Below, piece after piece: positions 62,675 to 64,000 of a stretch of DNA of 64,000 nucleotides (its first letter is position 1; each line of letters starts with the position of its first letter). The notes below the pieces were generated by a model. It searched no databases. It had not been told where the DNA came from and worked only from the letters and a program-made list of their open reading frames with translations. The position numbers and the translations under genes are program-made. The stretch is from Ramlibacter tataouinensis (GTDB taxonomy: Bacteria; Pseudomonadota; Gammaproteobacteria; Burkholderiales; Burkholderiaceae_C). The stretch is taken from positions 558,001 through 622,000 of the forward strand of contig NZ_CP116009.1 in the NCBI RefSeq assembly GCF_027941915.1, in the 5' to 3' direction.

Positions 62675-62941
62675 TCAGGGTTGCGCCGTCGGCGTGGCGG
62701 CGTGGTTGCGGGCCTGGTGGGCCGGCATCTGGGCGCGCTCGCTGGCGCGCTGCTGGTTGATCTCCGCGCCGCGCCGGTAGGAGTCGCCGGTCACCAGCGA
62801 ATCGGCGCCCTGCACGGCAATCACGGTGGTGACCACGCCGGCCACCACCGCGATGGCGGGGCCGGCGATCAGGCCCCAGACCACGCCCTGCTTCCACCAG
62901 GGTTGGGCGGGCGGCTGCGCGGGTTCAGGTTCGGACTTCAT
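62675..62941 (-). CDS. ccoH: FixH/CcoH-like protein (short form)
   Basis: The 88-residue product has one membrane helix (about 18-42) preceded by PWWKQGVVWGLIAGPAI and followed by DSLVTGDSYRRGAEINQQ, the conserved FixH pattern. FixH is usually about 150 residues; here the C-terminal domain is much shorter. It lies 15 bp downstream of ccoG, the normal order, and would help assemble cbb3-type oxidase. Confidence 0.78.
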   Translation of the reverse strand: MKSEPEPAQPPAQPWWKQGVVWGLIAGPAIAVVAGVVTTVIAVQGADSLVTGDSYRRGAEINQQRASERAQMPAHQARNHAATPTAQP

Positions 62942-62956
62942 GGCGGGGGCTCTCCT

Positions 62957-64000
62957 TCAGCGGGGGACGAGGAAGACGGACTTCTCGCGCACATGCGCGT
63001 CGCCGCCGCGCGACTCGACGGTGAAATGGATGGTATGCGAACCCGGGGCAGCGGACCCATAGGGGATCTGCACCCGCACGGCGACCCAGCGCGCTTCGGC
63101 CGGACCGATGCTGACTTCGCCGTCGGACGCCAGCTCCAGGCCGGCCAGGCCTTCGGCGCCGATGCGGTAGTGCTGGGTCTCCTCGGTGGCGTTCATCAGC
63201 TGCAGGCGGTAGACGTTCTCCAGCTTGCCGCCGGCCACGATGCGCGAGAGCGCGGCGCGATCGCGGATCACGTCGACCTTCAGCGGCGTGCGCGTGGCCA
63301 GGTGGATCGCCAGGCCCAGCGACAACGCCGCCAGGATGGTGGTGTAGACCAGCACGCGCGGGCGCAGGATGGTGCGCAGCACGTCGCGCCCGGCGCCCTG
63401 CCCGTTCAGCGCGTTCTGGGTGGTGAACCGGATCAGCCCGCGCGGATAGTTCATCTTGTCCATCACGCTGTCGCAGACATCGACGCAGGCGGCGCAGCTG
63501 ATGCACTCGTACTGCAGGCCCTGGCGGATGTCGATGCCGGTCGGGCAGACCTGCACGCACAGGGTGCAGTCGACGCAGGAGCCCAACCCTTGCGCGGCGA
63601 AATCGGCCTGGCGGCCGCGCGAGCCGCGCGGCTCGCCGCGGCCGGCGTCGTAGCTGACGATCAGGGTGTCCTTGTCGAACATCGCCGCCTGGAAGCGCGC
63701 GTAGGGGCACATGTACTTGCACACCTGCTCGCGCAGGAAGCCGGCGTTGCCGTAGGTGGCGAAGCCGTAGAACAGCACCCAGAAGACCTCCCAGGAGCCC
63801 ATGCGGCCGGCCAGCATCTCGCTGCCGAGCTCGCGCACCGGGGTGAAGTAGCCGACGAAGGTGAAGCCGGTCCACAGCGCCAGCGCGATCCACAGGAAGT
63901 GCTTGAGCGACTTCTTGCCCAGCTTGGCGGCCGAGAAGCCGCCGGCATCGAGCTTCATGCGGCGCTGGCGGTCGCCCTCCACCTTGCGCTCGATCCACAG
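62957..64000 (-). CDS. ccoG: Cytochrome oxidase assembly protein CcoG (FixG), 5' partial
   Basis: The frame is open to the window edge (WIERKVEGDRQRRMKLD is the first visible stretch), so the N-terminus lies beyond position 64000. The visible 347 residues include membrane helices near LWIALALWTGFTFVGYF and VYTTILAALSLGLAIHL. The ferredoxin-like clusters CVDCTLCVQVC and CISCAACVDVC follow, then a C-terminal immunoglobulin-like domain. CcoG reduces or handles copper for cbb3 oxidase assembly. ccoNOP genes probably lie just beyond the window. Confidence 0.94.
   Translation of the reverse strand: MWIERKVEGDRQRRMKLDAGGFSAAKLGKKSLKHFLWIALALWTGFTFVGYFTPVRELGSEMLAGRMGSWEVFWVLFYGFATYGNAGFLREQVCKYMCPYARFQAAMFDKDTLIVSYDAGRGEPRGSRGRQADFAAQGLGSCVDCTLCVQVCPTGIDIRQGLQYECISCAACVDVCDSVMDKMNYPRGLIRFTTQNALNGQGAGRDVLRTILRPRVLVYTTILAALSLGLAIHLATRTPLKVDVIRDRAALSRIVAGGKLENVYRLQLMNATEETQHYRIGAEGLAGLELASDGEVSIGPAEARWVAVRVQIPYGSAAPGSHTIHFTVESRGGDAHVREKSVFLVPR

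Noticed and set aside
1..64000. CRISPR array, prophage or insertion sequence
   Set aside because: No regularly spaced identical repeats, no transposase or integrase motifs and no phage structural genes were seen in any frame.

Overview
The window is very GC-rich chromosomal DNA with tightly packed genes, frequent 4-nt ATGA/GTGA overlaps and short gaps. Gene content points to a betaproteobacterium of the order Burkholderiales, probably Comamonadaceae or a close relative. The pointers are a mobA/mobR pair resembling Comamonas, a stand-alone second IF-1 gene, poly-glycine lipoproteins, a B-type oxidase cluster and ccoG/ccoH. This placement is inferred from family knowledge and was not tested by a search. 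I see no rRNA, tRNA, insertion sequence, prophage or CRISPR array.

Layout. 1-5.0 kb: a 5'-truncated hybrid histidine kinase, glgC and an AMP-forming acyl-CoA ligase carrying an in-frame REP element. 5.1-5.2 kb: an orphan three-hairpin element with a terminator (candidate sRNA). 5.3-8.8 kb (minus): a response regulator, sensor kinase and DegP/HtrA protease; a PmrA/QseB-like box precedes the protease gene. 9-14.2 kb: a ClpP paralogue, a small exported protein, a 587-bp gap with a palindrome, a Tat-type GH8 lipoprotein, a Nudix hydrolase and a DUF4382 lipoprotein. 14.4-19.2 kb (minus): a two-subunit NAD-dependent formate dehydrogenase (fused NuoE/NuoF-like subunit plus molybdopterin subunit). 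20.2-25.4 kb: a B-type (ba3-like) cytochrome oxidase cluster with three cytochrome c genes (seven CxxCH motifs), preceded by two FNR-like boxes and followed by a Crp-family regulator and a soluble histidine kinase. 27.3-32.7 kb: a thioesterase, a lipoprotein and an MdlAB-type ABC exporter.

32.7-44.4 kb (minus) is one compact eleven-gene chemosensory operon: two Ser/Thr kinases, a two-domain regulator, CheY, CheA, CheW, two chemoreceptors, CheR, CheD and CheB. The first kinase carries a cyclase-like domain that has lost a metal-binding Asp. This is the most unusual system in the window. It probably couples Ser/Thr phosphorylation to a CheA pathway, but the output is not visible here because no flagellar or pilus genes are present.

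44.8-47.3 kb holds a 3-hydroxybenzoate 4-monooxygenase-like gene and its divergent MarR repressor. 48.2-54.1 kb is an RND efflux operon (acrA-acrB-oprM type). Next come infA with a long leader, a PAS histidine kinase and an aldo/keto reductase, then a receiver-FNR-hemerythrin operon preceded by two copies of a GCTAGGA inverted repeat. The last 5 kb carries small exported proteins, a NarL-family two-component system, and ccoH and ccoG (the latter cut by the window end). Several regulators and oxidases fit a metabolism that adjusts to oxygen supply: FNR, the B-type oxidase, the cbb3 assembly genes, hemerythrin and formate dehydrogenase.
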